Shown here piece after piece: positions 1-8,247 of a DNA stretch of 64,000 nucleotides. The stretch's first letter is position 1, and every line of letters starts with the position of its first letter. The notes beneath the pieces are model-generated. The model saw nothing but the letters and a program-made list of their open reading frames with translations, ran no database searches and had not been told where the DNA came from. Position numbers and translations under genes: made by a program. Source of the stretch: Ruegeria sp. ANG-S4 (lineage in GTDB: Bacteria; Pseudomonadota; Alphaproteobacteria; Rhodobacterales; Rhodobacteraceae); contig NZ_JWLK01000007.1 of assembly GCF_000814005.1 (NCBI RefSeq), positions 1 to 64,000 on the forward strand. Direction: 5' to 3'.

Positions 1-10
1 CCCGCAACCA
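1..10 (+). tRNA. 3' end of a tRNA truncated by the window edge
   Basis: The first ten bases, CCCGCAACCA, look like the 3' acceptor strand, discriminator base and CCA tail of a tRNA lying mostly before the window. The same bases recur at 127-136 at the end of a tRNA-Met-like remnant, so this is probably a CAU-anticodon tRNA. Only the tail is visible, so the identity is inferred. Confidence 0.45.
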
Positions 11-86
11 AAATCACAAAAACCCAAATCAGCCCGTCAAATCTACAAACAGTCAACCGGACTGTTTGCTTAACGAGCAAACCTCG

Positions 87-136
87 GCAGGCTCATAACC
101 TGAAGGTCAGAGGTTCAAATCATCCCCCCGCAACCA
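87..136 (+). pseudogene. truncated tRNA-Met-like (CAT) remnant
   Basis: An anticodon arm with the canonical seven-base loop CTCATAA lies at 88-102, with anticodon CAT at 94-96. A T-arm with loop TTCAAAT (114-120) and a CCCCGCA-A-CCA acceptor end at 126-136 follow. The T-stem carries two mismatches. No D-arm or 5' acceptor strand can be found; in their place is a 7-bp hairpin (GTTTGCT/AGCAAAC, 64-82). It looks like a decayed 3' partial duplicate of the tRNA whose tail is at 1-10, and is unlikely to be functional. Confidence 0.6.
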
Positions 137-206
137 AAATCCAAAAGACCAGGCAATCAGGAAAGTCACAAGAATAGCGCGGATAGTACCGTCAAATCGT
201 TCGGTT

Positions 207-1178
207 CTAGTTCGGATACGCGACGGTGCGAAATTTGGATTCGAGCCAGTCGAATCTCGACGTCATCGGCTCGACGAAATGAAGAGTCATCAGTTCCTGC
301 ATGGTCTCGTGGATCAGCTTTGATGTCGCAACGGGATGTACATTACTGGTAAAGAGCGACACCGTGCGGGCAAAGCTCTTGCCTGGAAATGGCAGGACCT
401 TGGTGGACTCGTGGTACCGCTGCGCGCGGTAGTAGCTGGCCGCCGTTGTAACGGTCCAGCCGCAGCCGTCTGCGACCAGGCCGATTATGGATTGATTGCA
501 CTCTAATTCAAACTTGTTCGGTAAGCTGATCTTGCTGCGGTTGAGTTGCATCTCAATCAGCTTGCCAATTGTATGATCCCTTGAATAGCGAAGGAAGGGC
601 AGCTTGTGCTTTGAACGGATCAGATCCTGCATGTTGCCCGCGTAACTGGGCGGTAGAACAAGGATGAAGGGATCACGCATAAGCGGGTATTCAAGCAGTC
701 CTTCGACGTTTTCTGCCGGTCTGGTCGCAATCCCGGCGTCCAGCTTTTGTGCTTGCAACTTTTCGATGATCTCGTGGCTTGGTCGCGCGAAGTGCCGGAA
801 ATTGCATCGCGGCAGTGCGGCAGACAGCGAACTGAACATCTCGGGGGCAATTTGATTGTCGAAATCATCGATCAGCGCCAGCCTCAGATCCGTGGCATGC
901 TGCCAACTGCCGGACCGGATTTCCGCCTCGCCCCGCTTTAGCGCCGTCATCCCTTCGTAAACGTGCCGTGCATAGACGATCCCGGCGGGCGTCAGGCCCA
1001 TCGGTCTGTGACTATGATCGACGAGATCAACGCCCAGAGCTTTTTCCAAACTGCGTAAATGATTGGACACTGTGCTGATGGATAGGCCGGTTTCGGCAGA
1101 CACCTTCTGAATCGAACCAAGCTTGGAAATCAGCTGGAAAATTTCCAACCATCTGAGGCTGAGTGACTTTTCGGGCAT
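207..1178 (-). CDS. LysR-family transcriptional regulator
   Basis: A 323-aa regulator with an N-terminal winged helix-turn-helix (roughly residues 8-65, SIQKVSAETGLSISTVSNHL) followed by a type 2 periplasmic-binding-like effector domain, the LysR architecture. The ATG at 1178 is preferred over a TTG at 1244 because GAGG sits six bases upstream of it. It is divergent from tauA, so it is the obvious candidate regulator of the taurine operon. Taurine genes in related bacteria are usually described under a MocR-type TauR instead, so a taurine role is inferred from position alone. Confidence 0.85.
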   Translation of the reverse strand: MPEKSLSLRWLEIFQLISKLGSIQKVSAETGLSISTVSNHLRSLEKALGVDLVDHSHRPMGLTPAGIVYARHVYEGMTALKRGEAEIRSGSWQHATDLRLALIDDFDNQIAPEMFSSLSAALPRCNFRHFARPSHEIIEKLQAQKLDAGIATRPAENVEGLLEYPLMRDPFILVLPPSYAGNMQDLIRSKHKLPFLRYSRDHTIGKLIEMQLNRSKISLPNKFELECNQSIIGLVADGCGWTVTTAASYYRAQRYHESTKVLPFPGKSFARTVSLFTSNVHPVATSKLIHETMQELMTLHFVEPMTSRFDWLESKFRTVAYPN

Positions 1179-1300
1179 TTGGAACCTCGGCACAGACGCT
1201 CTTTCTAGAAAAGCGAAGCAAAGTTTCGGTTTTTTCGCAATCAATTTTTTGTTTCACCCTTTACTCTGCCGCAGATTATGATTTCGTCACTACGGCCGAG

Positions 1301-1323
1301 TTCGAAATCTCGCAATAATCGAA
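1301..1323. promoter_or_regulatory. candidate LysR operator between the LysR gene and tauA
   Basis: An inverted repeat TTCGA-N13-TCGAA lies in the 179-bp divergent intergenic region, about 35 bp before the tauA ATG. LysR proteins usually bind interrupted palindromes in the divergent promoter they control. No footprint is implied; this is pattern evidence only. Confidence 0.4.
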
Positions 1324-1357
1324 CCGAAGCCAGACCAGCACGGAGAGAGTAATCAAA

Positions 1358-2365
1358 ATGATCAAGAAAAAACTGTTGTCATCGGCATTTGCCGGCATCG
1401 CCGCCCTGACTGCATCGCAGGCTGCGGCGCTGGACGAGATCACCGTCGCGTATTTCCTGGAATGGCCGATGCCGTTCCAATATGCCAAGGCAAATGGAAC
1501 CTATGAAGAAGAGCTTGGCGTCAAGATCAACTGGGTTTCCTTCGATACCGGTACTGCGATGTCGGCAGCAATGGCCTCGGGTGACGTACAGATCGCCGTA
1601 AGCCAGGGTGTGCCACCGTTTGTGGTGACCACATCGGCGGGTCAGGACATCCAGATTGTCGACGTGGCCGTCAGCTATTCTGACAACGACAACTGCGTCG
1701 TCGCCGAAGCGTTGGAGATTGACAAGGACAGCGCGGGCGAACTGAACGGCAAGAAGGTTGGCGTTCCGATCGGTACTGCCGCGCATTATGGCTTCCTGTC
1801 GCAGATGTCGCATTTCGGCGTTGATGTCGGTTCAATGGAAATCGTTGACATGGCACCAGCTGATGGTGCTGCTGCCTTCGCGCAAGGGAACCTGGATATG
1901 GTTTGCGGTTGGGGTGGCGCGCTGCGCCGCATGGTCGAACACGGAAACATCCTGCTGACCGGTGCCGAGAAGGAAGAGCTTGGTATCCTGGTGTTTGACG
2001 TCACCAGTGCGCCGTCCAGCTTTATCGAGGAAGAACCCGAACTGCTGTCGAAGTTCCTGAAAGTGACCGCAGATGCAAACGCCCAGTGGAATGCTGGTGA
2101 CAGCAAGGACGAAATGTTGCCGGTCATCGCCAAGGACGCGGGTATGGACCCTGCTGATGCTGAGGCCACGATCGCCACATTCACCTTCCCGTCCGTTGAC
2201 GAGCAACTGTCTGACAAGTGGCTCGGCGGCGGCGCGCAGAGCTTTATGAAGGGTGTCGCCAACGTGTTTGTGGATGCCGGCAGCATCGAATCCGCATTGG
2301 ATTCGTATGATGGTGCGGTGAACGCAGGTCCGCTGACCGCTGCGCAGTCGGCTGCAACCAACTAA
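1358..2365 (+). CDS. tauA: taurine ABC transporter, substrate-binding protein
   Basis: A 335-aa periplasmic binding protein with a Sec signal peptide (basic MIKKK, hydrophobic core, likely cleavage after the AAA near residue 24). It has the NMT1/TauA-type fold: an early ITVAYFLEWPMPFQYA strand and a SGDVQIAVSQGVPPF segment. It is the first gene of a taurine-type ABC cassette followed by ATPase and permease genes and then a taurine:pyruvate aminotransferase, which supports taurine as ligand. A GGAGAG ribosome site precedes the ATG. Another sulfonate or amine cannot be excluded from sequence alone. Confidence 0.88.
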   Translation: MIKKKLLSSAFAGIAALTASQAAALDEITVAYFLEWPMPFQYAKANGTYEEELGVKINWVSFDTGTAMSAAMASGDVQIAVSQGVPPFVVTTSAGQDIQIVDVAVSYSDNDNCVVAEALEIDKDSAGELNGKKVGVPIGTAAHYGFLSQMSHFGVDVGSMEIVDMAPADGAAAFAQGNLDMVCGWGGALRRMVEHGNILLTGAEKEELGILVFDVTSAPSSFIEEEPELLSKFLKVTADANAQWNAGDSKDEMLPVIAKDAGMDPADAEATIATFTFPSVDEQLSDKWLGGGAQSFMKGVANVFVDAGSIESALDSYDGAVNAGPLTAAQSAATN

Positions 2366-2440
2366 TTCACTGGCAAGACAACGTGGTAGGCCGGCTCGGA
2401 TTCCGGGCCGGCCCATTTATAAAAACAGGAAGGAAGCAGA

Positions 2441-3247
2441 ATGCCCGAACTGGACATTGTTGATTTGTCCATGCGCTTTGACCTGCCCAATGGGTCTTCG
2501 GTGCAGGCGCTCAAGGACGTATCGCTGAGTTTGAAAGAAGGCGAGCTTATGTCGGTTCTTGGCCCGTCTGGATGCGGCAAGACAACCTTGCTGAATATCC
2601 TCGCAGGGTTTCTGGCACCAACATCGGGCAAGGTGGAGTTGAACGGCCACATCGTCGAAGGCCCCGATGCGGAACGCGGCATGGTGTTTCAAAAAGGTGC
2701 GTTGTTCGAATGGATGAACGTGCGGGACAATGTGGAATTCGGCCCACGCATGAAAGGCATGCCCAAAGCAGAGCGGGAAAAGATCTCGGATCACTTGCTG
2801 GAGGTCGTCGGCCTACAGGACTTCAAGGAAAAGGCGGTTTACGAACTGTCCGGCGGTATGCAGCAGCGCGTCGCGCTGGCGCGATGCCTGGCCAACGAAC
2901 CGGACGTTATCCTTATGGACGAACCTTTGGGTGCTTTGGATGCGCTGACGCGGGAAAAAATGCAGGGGCTTGTGCTGAAACTTTGGAAAGAGACGGGCAA
3001 GACCATCATTCTGATCACCCACTCGGTTGAAGAAGCCCTTTTGCTGGGCGAACGTCTGATCGTCATGGCACCGCGCCCGGGGCGCATCCACCGTGAATAC
3101 AATCTTCCCTTCGCCGAGCGCGGCGTAAACGCCGATTTGCGCGACGTGAAAAAGTCCGAGGGCTTTGCAGAAAAACGCGACGAAATCCTGTCGATGATCT
3201 GGGAGATGGAAGAGGAAATCATGGGTCGGACGGAGCAGGTCGCATGA
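2441..3247 (+). CDS. tauB: taurine ABC transporter, ATP-binding protein
   Basis: A 268-aa ABC ATPase. It has Walker A GPSGCGKTT at residues 41-49, a Q-loop glutamine at 84, signature LSGGMQQR at 136-143, Walker B ending DE at 160-161 and the switch histidine at 194. It belongs to the nitrate/sulfonate/taurine importer class and would energise TauC at the inner face of the membrane. AGGAAGGA lies just upstream of the ATG, 75 bp after tauA. Its stop overlaps the tauC start by four bases, implying translational coupling. Confidence 0.92.
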   Translation: MPELDIVDLSMRFDLPNGSSVQALKDVSLSLKEGELMSVLGPSGCGKTTLLNILAGFLAPTSGKVELNGHIVEGPDAERGMVFQKGALFEWMNVRDNVEFGPRMKGMPKAEREKISDHLLEVVGLQDFKEKAVYELSGGMQQRVALARCLANEPDVILMDEPLGALDALTREKMQGLVLKLWKETGKTIILITHSVEEALLLGERLIVMAPRPGRIHREYNLPFAERGVNADLRDVKKSEGFAEKRDEILSMIWEMEEEIMGRTEQVA

Positions 3248-4509
3248 TTGTTCTTCTTTTCTATCTGGGTCTTTTTGGCGGTGCTTTCTTCATCGTTTAC
3301 GCCATGCGTCGGGGACTGCAGTCGCGTCAGGATTTCACCAGTCTGAAAACGGTGACGTTCGGGGATGAAAGCGCAGTGCGCGCGGACCGGGCGGCCTCAA
3401 TCATATCTGTCGTGGTGATCTTTTTGATCTGGGGCGCGTTCACCGGGTCCAAGATCATGCCAATCCACGTTCCTGGGCCATTTGTGGGCGAAACCCAGTT
3501 TACCTATACGCTGGAACACCCGGATGGCAGCACGGACGATGCGACTGTGTTTGTACGCGTTCCGGCATTTGGCGAGGAAGCGGAGAGTTTCGAGGTTGAA
3601 CCCGGCACGGGATTTGCCAAAGACGTCGCCTTTGCTGCGCCGGCTGGTCGGTCCTCTACTATTTTGTTCGACAAAAATGACGAGGTCACCCGGTCGGATG
3701 GCGCCAAGATCATCGCGATCAACGGCACAGCCATCGGTCCGGATGACACAGTGGACACGGGCGACGGATCGGTTTCGCTGACCGGAAAGGGCGCAATCAG
3801 CTTTACGCCCAAGCAAGGCCTGCAAATGAACCCCATCTGGTTGCCTGCGCCGGAAACGGTTGTGGCGCGGTTCTTTGAAATCGCAAGCGAGGGCTATCAG
3901 AACTTTTCGCTCTGGCAGCACCTTGGTTGGTCTCTGCTGCGTGTCATTGCCGGGTTTGTCGCGGGTGCGATTGTCGGCATTCCGCTGGGATATGCGATGG
4001 GATTGTCGGGATGGTTCCGCGGTTGGTTTGATCCGATCGTCGAATTCATGCGGCCGGTTCCACCGCTGGCGCTGATCCCGCTTGTGATCATCTGGTTCGG
4101 CATTTGGGAGACTGGCAAGATCGTTCTGCTGTTCCTGGCGGCGCTGTGGATTATGACGATTGCGGCCCGAGCGGGCGTATCAGGTGTGAATATTTCGAAA
4201 ATTCACGCGGCATACTCGTTGGGGGCTTCGAAGTGGCAGATCATGCGTCATGTGATTGTCCCGAACTCGCTGCCCGAGATATTCACGGGTGCCCGGGTTG
4301 CGATGGGTGTTTGCTGGGGTACGGTTGTTGCGGCAGAACTTGTCGCCGCCCAAAAGGGGGCCGGTATGATGATCATCGCCGCATCCAAGTTCCAGCTGAC
4401 CGACATCGTGATCATGGGGATCGTGCTGATTGGAATTATCGGCTACGGCATCGATATTCTGATGCGAAAGGCCGAGAATATCCTGGTTCCCTGGAAAGGC
4501 CGCAGCTGA
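3244..4509 (+). CDS. tauC: taurine ABC transporter, permease with inserted extracytoplasmic domain
   Basis: A 421-aa inner-membrane permease. Residues about 225-415 are a normal binding-protein-dependent transport domain with an EAA-type loop (HAAYSLGASKWQIMRHVIVP, 321-340). The N terminus is unusual: a membrane segment at 1-20, a second at about 51-68, then some 120 hydrophilic, acidic residues (about 75-195) before the expected membrane entry PIWLPAPETVVARF. Typical TauC/SsuC proteins are near 260-280 aa and lack this segment. Topology puts the extra domain in the periplasm, where it could contact TauA or act as a tethered binding module; that role is inference. Confidence 0.88.
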   Translation: MIVLLFYLGLFGGAFFIVYAMRRGLQSRQDFTSLKTVTFGDESAVRADRAASIISVVVIFLIWGAFTGSKIMPIHVPGPFVGETQFTYTLEHPDGSTDDATVFVRVPAFGEEAESFEVEPGTGFAKDVAFAAPAGRSSTILFDKNDEVTRSDGAKIIAINGTAIGPDDTVDTGDGSVSLTGKGAISFTPKQGLQMNPIWLPAPETVVARFFEIASEGYQNFSLWQHLGWSLLRVIAGFVAGAIVGIPLGYAMGLSGWFRGWFDPIVEFMRPVPPLALIPLVIIWFGIWETGKIVLLFLAALWIMTIAARAGVSGVNISKIHAAYSLGASKWQIMRHVIVPNSLPEIFTGARVAMGVCWGTVVAAELVAAQKGAGMMIIAASKFQLTDIVIMGIVLIGIIGYGIDILMRKAENILVPWKGRS

Positions 4510-4523
4510 TCGCAGAAACAGAA

Positions 4524-4550
4524 AACCCCGGGCGTTGCCCGGGGTTCTTT
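4524..4550. terminator. bidirectional intrinsic terminator between tauC and tpa
   Basis: A perfect 10-bp stem (AACCCCGGGC / GCCCGGGGTT) with a three-base loop and a T-rich 3' tail lies 15 bp after the tauC stop, between convergent tauC and tpa. The A run on the left side would serve the opposite direction as well. Confidence 0.88.
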
Positions 4551-4578
4551 AATTTGGGACTGTGGCTAAGCGAAGGGC

Positions 4579-5970
4579 TTAGCCAAAGACGCGACCCAGC
4601 GCACCGTCAACCGCATCAGTGATCTGATCAATATCGTCTGCCGCTGCAATCAGTGCCGGCGAGAAGCACAACGTGTTGTTGCGGCCCGGGACTGATCGGT
4701 TGGTCACACCAATGATCACACCTTGCGCCATGCAGTCGGCCACCACGGCCTGAGCCAGCTTTTCTTCCACCGGCTCGCGTGTTTCGCGGTCTGCGACCAA
4801 TTCAGCACCCAGGAAAAGACCCTTGCCGCGCACGTCACCGACAACCTTGTGCTTTTCCATCAATGCCTGAAGGTTGCCCATCATCCGCTCGCCCATCGTG
4901 ACGCAATTGCCCAATAGGTTCTCATCTTCGATGATGCGCATGTTCTCAATCGCCGCCGCTGGCCCGGCGGTGCAACCGCCGAAGGTCGAGATATCGCGGA
5001 AATAGTTCATCGGGTCCGAAGCGTCGTCCTTGAACATCTCAAAGACCTCTTCGGTTGTTACCATGCAGGCAATCGCCGCATAGCCCGAGGCCACACCCTT
5101 GGCCATGGTCACGAAATCGGGCTTCACGCCGTATTGCTGATAGCCAAACCATGTGCCTGTCCGGCCCACACCGCAAACAACTTCGTCGATGTGCAACAGG
5201 ATATCGTACTTTGTGCAAATCTCCTGCACGCGCTGCCAGTAACCTTCGGGTGCTTCAATCACGCCACCGCCTGCGGTCACAGGCTCAAGGCACAGGGCAC
5301 CAACGGTGTCGGGGCCTTCGCGCAGGATCACCTCTTCGATCTGATCCGCGGCCCATTCGCCGAAATTCTCTTCTGGCGCGCCGTTCAGCTCGTGCTTGCG
5401 GTATTCCATGCAATGCGGCACGCGTACGAAGTCTGGTGCGAAGGGGCCGTATTGGGCGTTGCGTTCGTCCTGACCACCTGCGGACATCGCCGCCAGGGTC
5501 GAGCCATGATAATCACGATCGCGATACAGGATCTTGGTTTTCTTGCCGCCGTATTTCTTGTGCGCGATCTGGCGAACCATCTTGAACGCCTTTTCATTCG
5601 CCTCGGACCCCGAGTTTGTGTAATACACGCGGCTCATACCCGGCATTTTGCTGATCAGCTTCTCGGCAAAGATCGAGCCCGGGATGGAACCGGCAGAATT
5701 GGCGAAATAGCACAGTTTCATCAGCTGGTCGTAGACCGCCTTACAGATCGATTCGCGGCCATAGCCGACGTTCACCGTCCACACGCCGCCGGATACGGCA
5801 TCCAGATGCTCTTTGCCATTCTGATCCCAGACACGCATGCCTTTGCCTTCGACAATGATACGCGGATCATTGGTTTCAAAGGGTTTATGCTGCAGCAAGT
5901 GGTGCCAGATATGGGCGCGGTCAGCCTCGACCACGCGGGAAAGATCGTTTTCGTTGAACGTGCCGTCCAT
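4579..5970 (-). CDS. tpa: taurine:pyruvate aminotransferase
   Basis: A 463-aa class III PLP aminotransferase. SGSEAN (about 120-125) binds PLP phosphate, D262 in IDEVVCGVGRTG contacts the pyridine nitrogen, and K291 in MAKGVASGY is the Schiff-base lysine. Length, N-terminal sequence and the convergent tauABC neighbours match Tpa, which moves the taurine amino group to pyruvate and yields sulfoacetaldehyde plus alanine. Xsc and Pta, which would finish the route, are not in this window. AAAGGA six bases before the ATG supports the start. A hypotaurine or general omega-aminotransferase role is the main alternative. Confidence 0.85.
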   Translation of the reverse strand: MDGTFNENDLSRVVEADRAHIWHHLLQHKPFETNDPRIIVEGKGMRVWDQNGKEHLDAVSGGVWTVNVGYGRESICKAVYDQLMKLCYFANSAGSIPGSIFAEKLISKMPGMSRVYYTNSGSEANEKAFKMVRQIAHKKYGGKKTKILYRDRDYHGSTLAAMSAGGQDERNAQYGPFAPDFVRVPHCMEYRKHELNGAPEENFGEWAADQIEEVILREGPDTVGALCLEPVTAGGGVIEAPEGYWQRVQEICTKYDILLHIDEVVCGVGRTGTWFGYQQYGVKPDFVTMAKGVASGYAAIACMVTTEEVFEMFKDDASDPMNYFRDISTFGGCTAGPAAAIENMRIIEDENLLGNCVTMGERMMGNLQALMEKHKVVGDVRGKGLFLGAELVADRETREPVEEKLAQAVVADCMAQGVIIGVTNRSVPGRNNTLCFSPALIAAADDIDQITDAVDGALGRVFG

Positions 5971-6006
5971 GACATGTCCTTTCAGTCAGATGCGATGTTC
6001 CGGGTA

Positions 6007-6043
6007 TGGGATAAGTCCCACGATAGCATGAAATTGCGATAGC
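6007..6043. promoter_or_regulatory. candidate regulator-binding repeats upstream of tpa
   Basis: Two motifs lie 37-73 bp upstream of the tpa start. One is an inverted repeat TGGGA-TAAG-TCCCA (6007-6020). The other is a direct repeat CGATAGC at 6021-6027 and 6037-6043, with a 16-bp period. MocR/TauR regulators are known to bind direct repeats, so the second motif is suggestive. The region is divergent between tpa and the ligase gene. Confidence 0.35.
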
Positions 6044-6192
6044 TCAGATCACCGCGAAAGGCATGGCGACAATAGGGCCAGATTGCATGATAGATTATTG
6101 CCAGAACCCTGGTGCGCCGTATTTCTACGGGTTTGTCAGACGCCCAACTTTGTGGTCAAGTCGCGCCAATTGAGATTTGGGAGGATCCGCAA

Positions 6193-7821
6193 ATGACAGC
6201 ATCCGGTATCTATACGCGTCATTTGGACAAAAACGCCGCAAACTATGCTCCGCTGTCGCCGCTCAGCTTCATCGAACGCACGGCTCAGGTGTATCCCAAC
6301 TACCCTTCGGTGGTCTATGGGGATCGGCGTTACTGCTGGGGGGAAACCTACGCACGTTGCCGACGTCTGGCCAGCGCCCTGTCTTCTCACGGCATCGGTT
6401 CAGGCGATACCGTGTCGATCATCGCCGCCAATATTCCCGAACTGTACGAGGCACATTTCGGCGTACCCATGGTCGGGGCCGTGCTGAACGCGATCAACAC
6501 GCGGTTGGATGCACCGATCATCGCGTTCATTCTAAACCATGCTGAATCCAAGGTTCTGTTGGTCGATCCTGAGTTTTCGGGTGTGGCCAAGGAAGCCCTG
6601 AAACAAGTGGACCACGACCTGTTGGTCATCGACATTGATGACCCCAGCTTTGAAGGCGGCGAAAAACTGGGTGATCTGACCTATGATGCGCTGTTGGAGG
6701 ACGGCGACCCCAATTTCGCGTGGTCGTTACCGGCGGACGAATGGGATGCGATCACCCTGAACTATACATCCGGCACGACCGGCAATCCCAAGGGGGTCGT
6801 TTATCATCACCGGGGGGCCACGTTGAACGCCCAGTCGGATCTGCTGGATTGGAACATGCCGAAACACGCGGTCTACCTTTGGACTTTGCCGATGTTCCAT
6901 TGCAACGGCTGGTGTTTCCCCTGGGCAATGGCCGCAAATGCCGGCGTATCGGTCTGTCTGCGTGCGGTGCGGGCAGAGCCGATCTATGCCGCCTTCCGGG
7001 ATGAGAAAGTCACCCATTTCTGCGGTGCGCCCATTGTTCTGAACATGCTGGCCAATGCGCCGGATGACCTCAAGGATTTCGACCACGAGATCAAGGTCAT
7101 GACCGCTGGCGCCCCGCCACCGGCGGCCGTGATCGAAAAGATGGAGGCGATGGGCATCGAGGTTACACACGTCTATGGCCTGACCGAGACATACGGACCA
7201 TCTGTGGTTTGCGCGTGGAAAAACGAATGGAATGATAGGGTGGCAGAGGATCGCGCCGCCCTCAAAGTGCGTCAGGGTGTGCGATACACTGCGCTGTCGG
7301 GCCTGATGGTTGCGAACCCTGAGACACTGGAACCAGTTCCCGCCGACGGCGAAACGATGGGCGAGATCTTTATGCAGGGCAATGTGGTCATGAAGGGCTA
7401 CCTCAAGAACGCCGATGCCACCGACACCGCATTCAAAGGCGGTTGGTTTGCGTCAGGCGATCTGGGTGTGATGCATCCCGATGGCTATATCGCACTTAAG
7501 GATCGATCCAAGGACATCATCATTTCGGGCGGTGAAAACATCTCGTCCGTTGAAGTCGAAGATATCTTGTACAAACACCCCGCCGTGATGGAAGCCGCCG
7601 TTGTCGCGCGTCCAGATGAAAAGTGGGGCGAAACCCCATGTGCTTTTGTTGAACTGAAGCCCGATGGGCAAGCCACCGAAACCGAGATCATCGCGTTTTG
7701 CCGGGACAACATGGCCCACTTCAAAGCTCCGAAAACGGTTGTGTTTGGGGCGCTGCCGAAAACATCTACCGGCAAAATCCAAAAGTTCAAATTGCGGGAT
7801 CGGGCGCGCGAACTGAGTTAA
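6193..7821 (+). CDS. dmdB: acyl-CoA ligase, DmdB-like (3-methylmercaptopropionyl-CoA ligase)
   Basis: A 542-aa ANL-family adenylating enzyme. The P-loop-like YTSGTTGNPKG is at 191-201, the adenylate motif YGLTETYGP follows, then the SGDLG hinge region, and K528 in TSTGKIQK is the C-terminal catalytic lysine. GGGAGGA eight bases before the ATG at 6193 decides the start over an upstream in-frame codon at 6112. DmdB activates 3-methylmercaptopropionate in DMSP demethylation. In Ruegeria pomeroyi, as I recall, one DmdB copy also sits next to tauABC/tpa, which is the main reason for this name. Medium-chain fatty acyl-CoA ligase is the alternative. Confidence 0.7.
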   Translation: MTASGIYTRHLDKNAANYAPLSPLSFIERTAQVYPNYPSVVYGDRRYCWGETYARCRRLASALSSHGIGSGDTVSIIAANIPELYEAHFGVPMVGAVLNAINTRLDAPIIAFILNHAESKVLLVDPEFSGVAKEALKQVDHDLLVIDIDDPSFEGGEKLGDLTYDALLEDGDPNFAWSLPADEWDAITLNYTSGTTGNPKGVVYHHRGATLNAQSDLLDWNMPKHAVYLWTLPMFHCNGWCFPWAMAANAGVSVCLRAVRAEPIYAAFRDEKVTHFCGAPIVLNMLANAPDDLKDFDHEIKVMTAGAPPPAAVIEKMEAMGIEVTHVYGLTETYGPSVVCAWKNEWNDRVAEDRAALKVRQGVRYTALSGLMVANPETLEPVPADGETMGEIFMQGNVVMKGYLKNADATDTAFKGGWFASGDLGVMHPDGYIALKDRSKDIIISGGENISSVEVEDILYKHPAVMEAAVVARPDEKWGETPCAFVELKPDGQATETEIIAFCRDNMAHFKAPKTVVFGALPKTSTGKIQKFKLRDRARELS

Positions 7822-8159
7822 GCGCCCATCTTGTCAAAGATCGACAGATCAAGCGCGAGCAGTTCCCCCATCCAAAGGGCGTGATCCCGATGATCCGCCA
7901 GATGGTCGCCTGTCTCCGGGTGGGTAAACACGGTCAGCCCATCGCGGTTCAGCATCAACCACGGAATGACCTGATCAAAGACCTCAGGGGCAAACCCAAG
8001 CTGACAGCTCCACCGCGGATGCGGACCGACGTTGCGCGCGTGCATCCGGCCCATCTGAACGGGAAACAAGCGCGCCGCCTCTTCGCAGACCTTCTGCGCT
8101 GTGTCCTGGGTGTCGGCGTCAAAGTAAACATGCGCGTGATAACCGGTGATCTGGGGCAT
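7818..8159 (-). CDS. DOPA 4,5-dioxygenase family protein
   Basis: A 113-aa protein with an N-terminal YHAHVYFD and a later TVFTHPETGDHLADH, the histidine motifs of the DOPA 4,5-dioxygenase (DODA-like) family of small ring-cleaving enzymes. AGGAG six bases before the ATG supports the start. Its stop overlaps that of the convergent ligase by four bases. It lies 88 bp beyond the isomerase gene at the end of the homogentisate cluster, so a role with an aromatic diol is plausible, but the substrate is unknown. Confidence 0.75.
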   Translation of the reverse strand: MPQITGYHAHVYFDADTQDTAQKVCEEAARLFPVQMGRMHARNVGPHPRWSCQLGFAPEVFDQVIPWLMLNRDGLTVFTHPETGDHLADHRDHALWMGELLALDLSIFDKMGA

Positions 8160-8247
8160 ATCGGGCTCCTGTCTTTGTCGGGTGAGCCTACAAAGCCAAG
8201 TGGCGCTGTGTCACTTCTGTGTCTGCAAACATGAACTGTGCGCGGGG

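Noticed and set aside
199..213. GTTC-N7-GTTC, the alphaproteobacterial LexA/SOS box pattern
   Set aside because: It overlaps the stop codon of the LysR gene and no promoter or gene start lies next to it in a useful direction.
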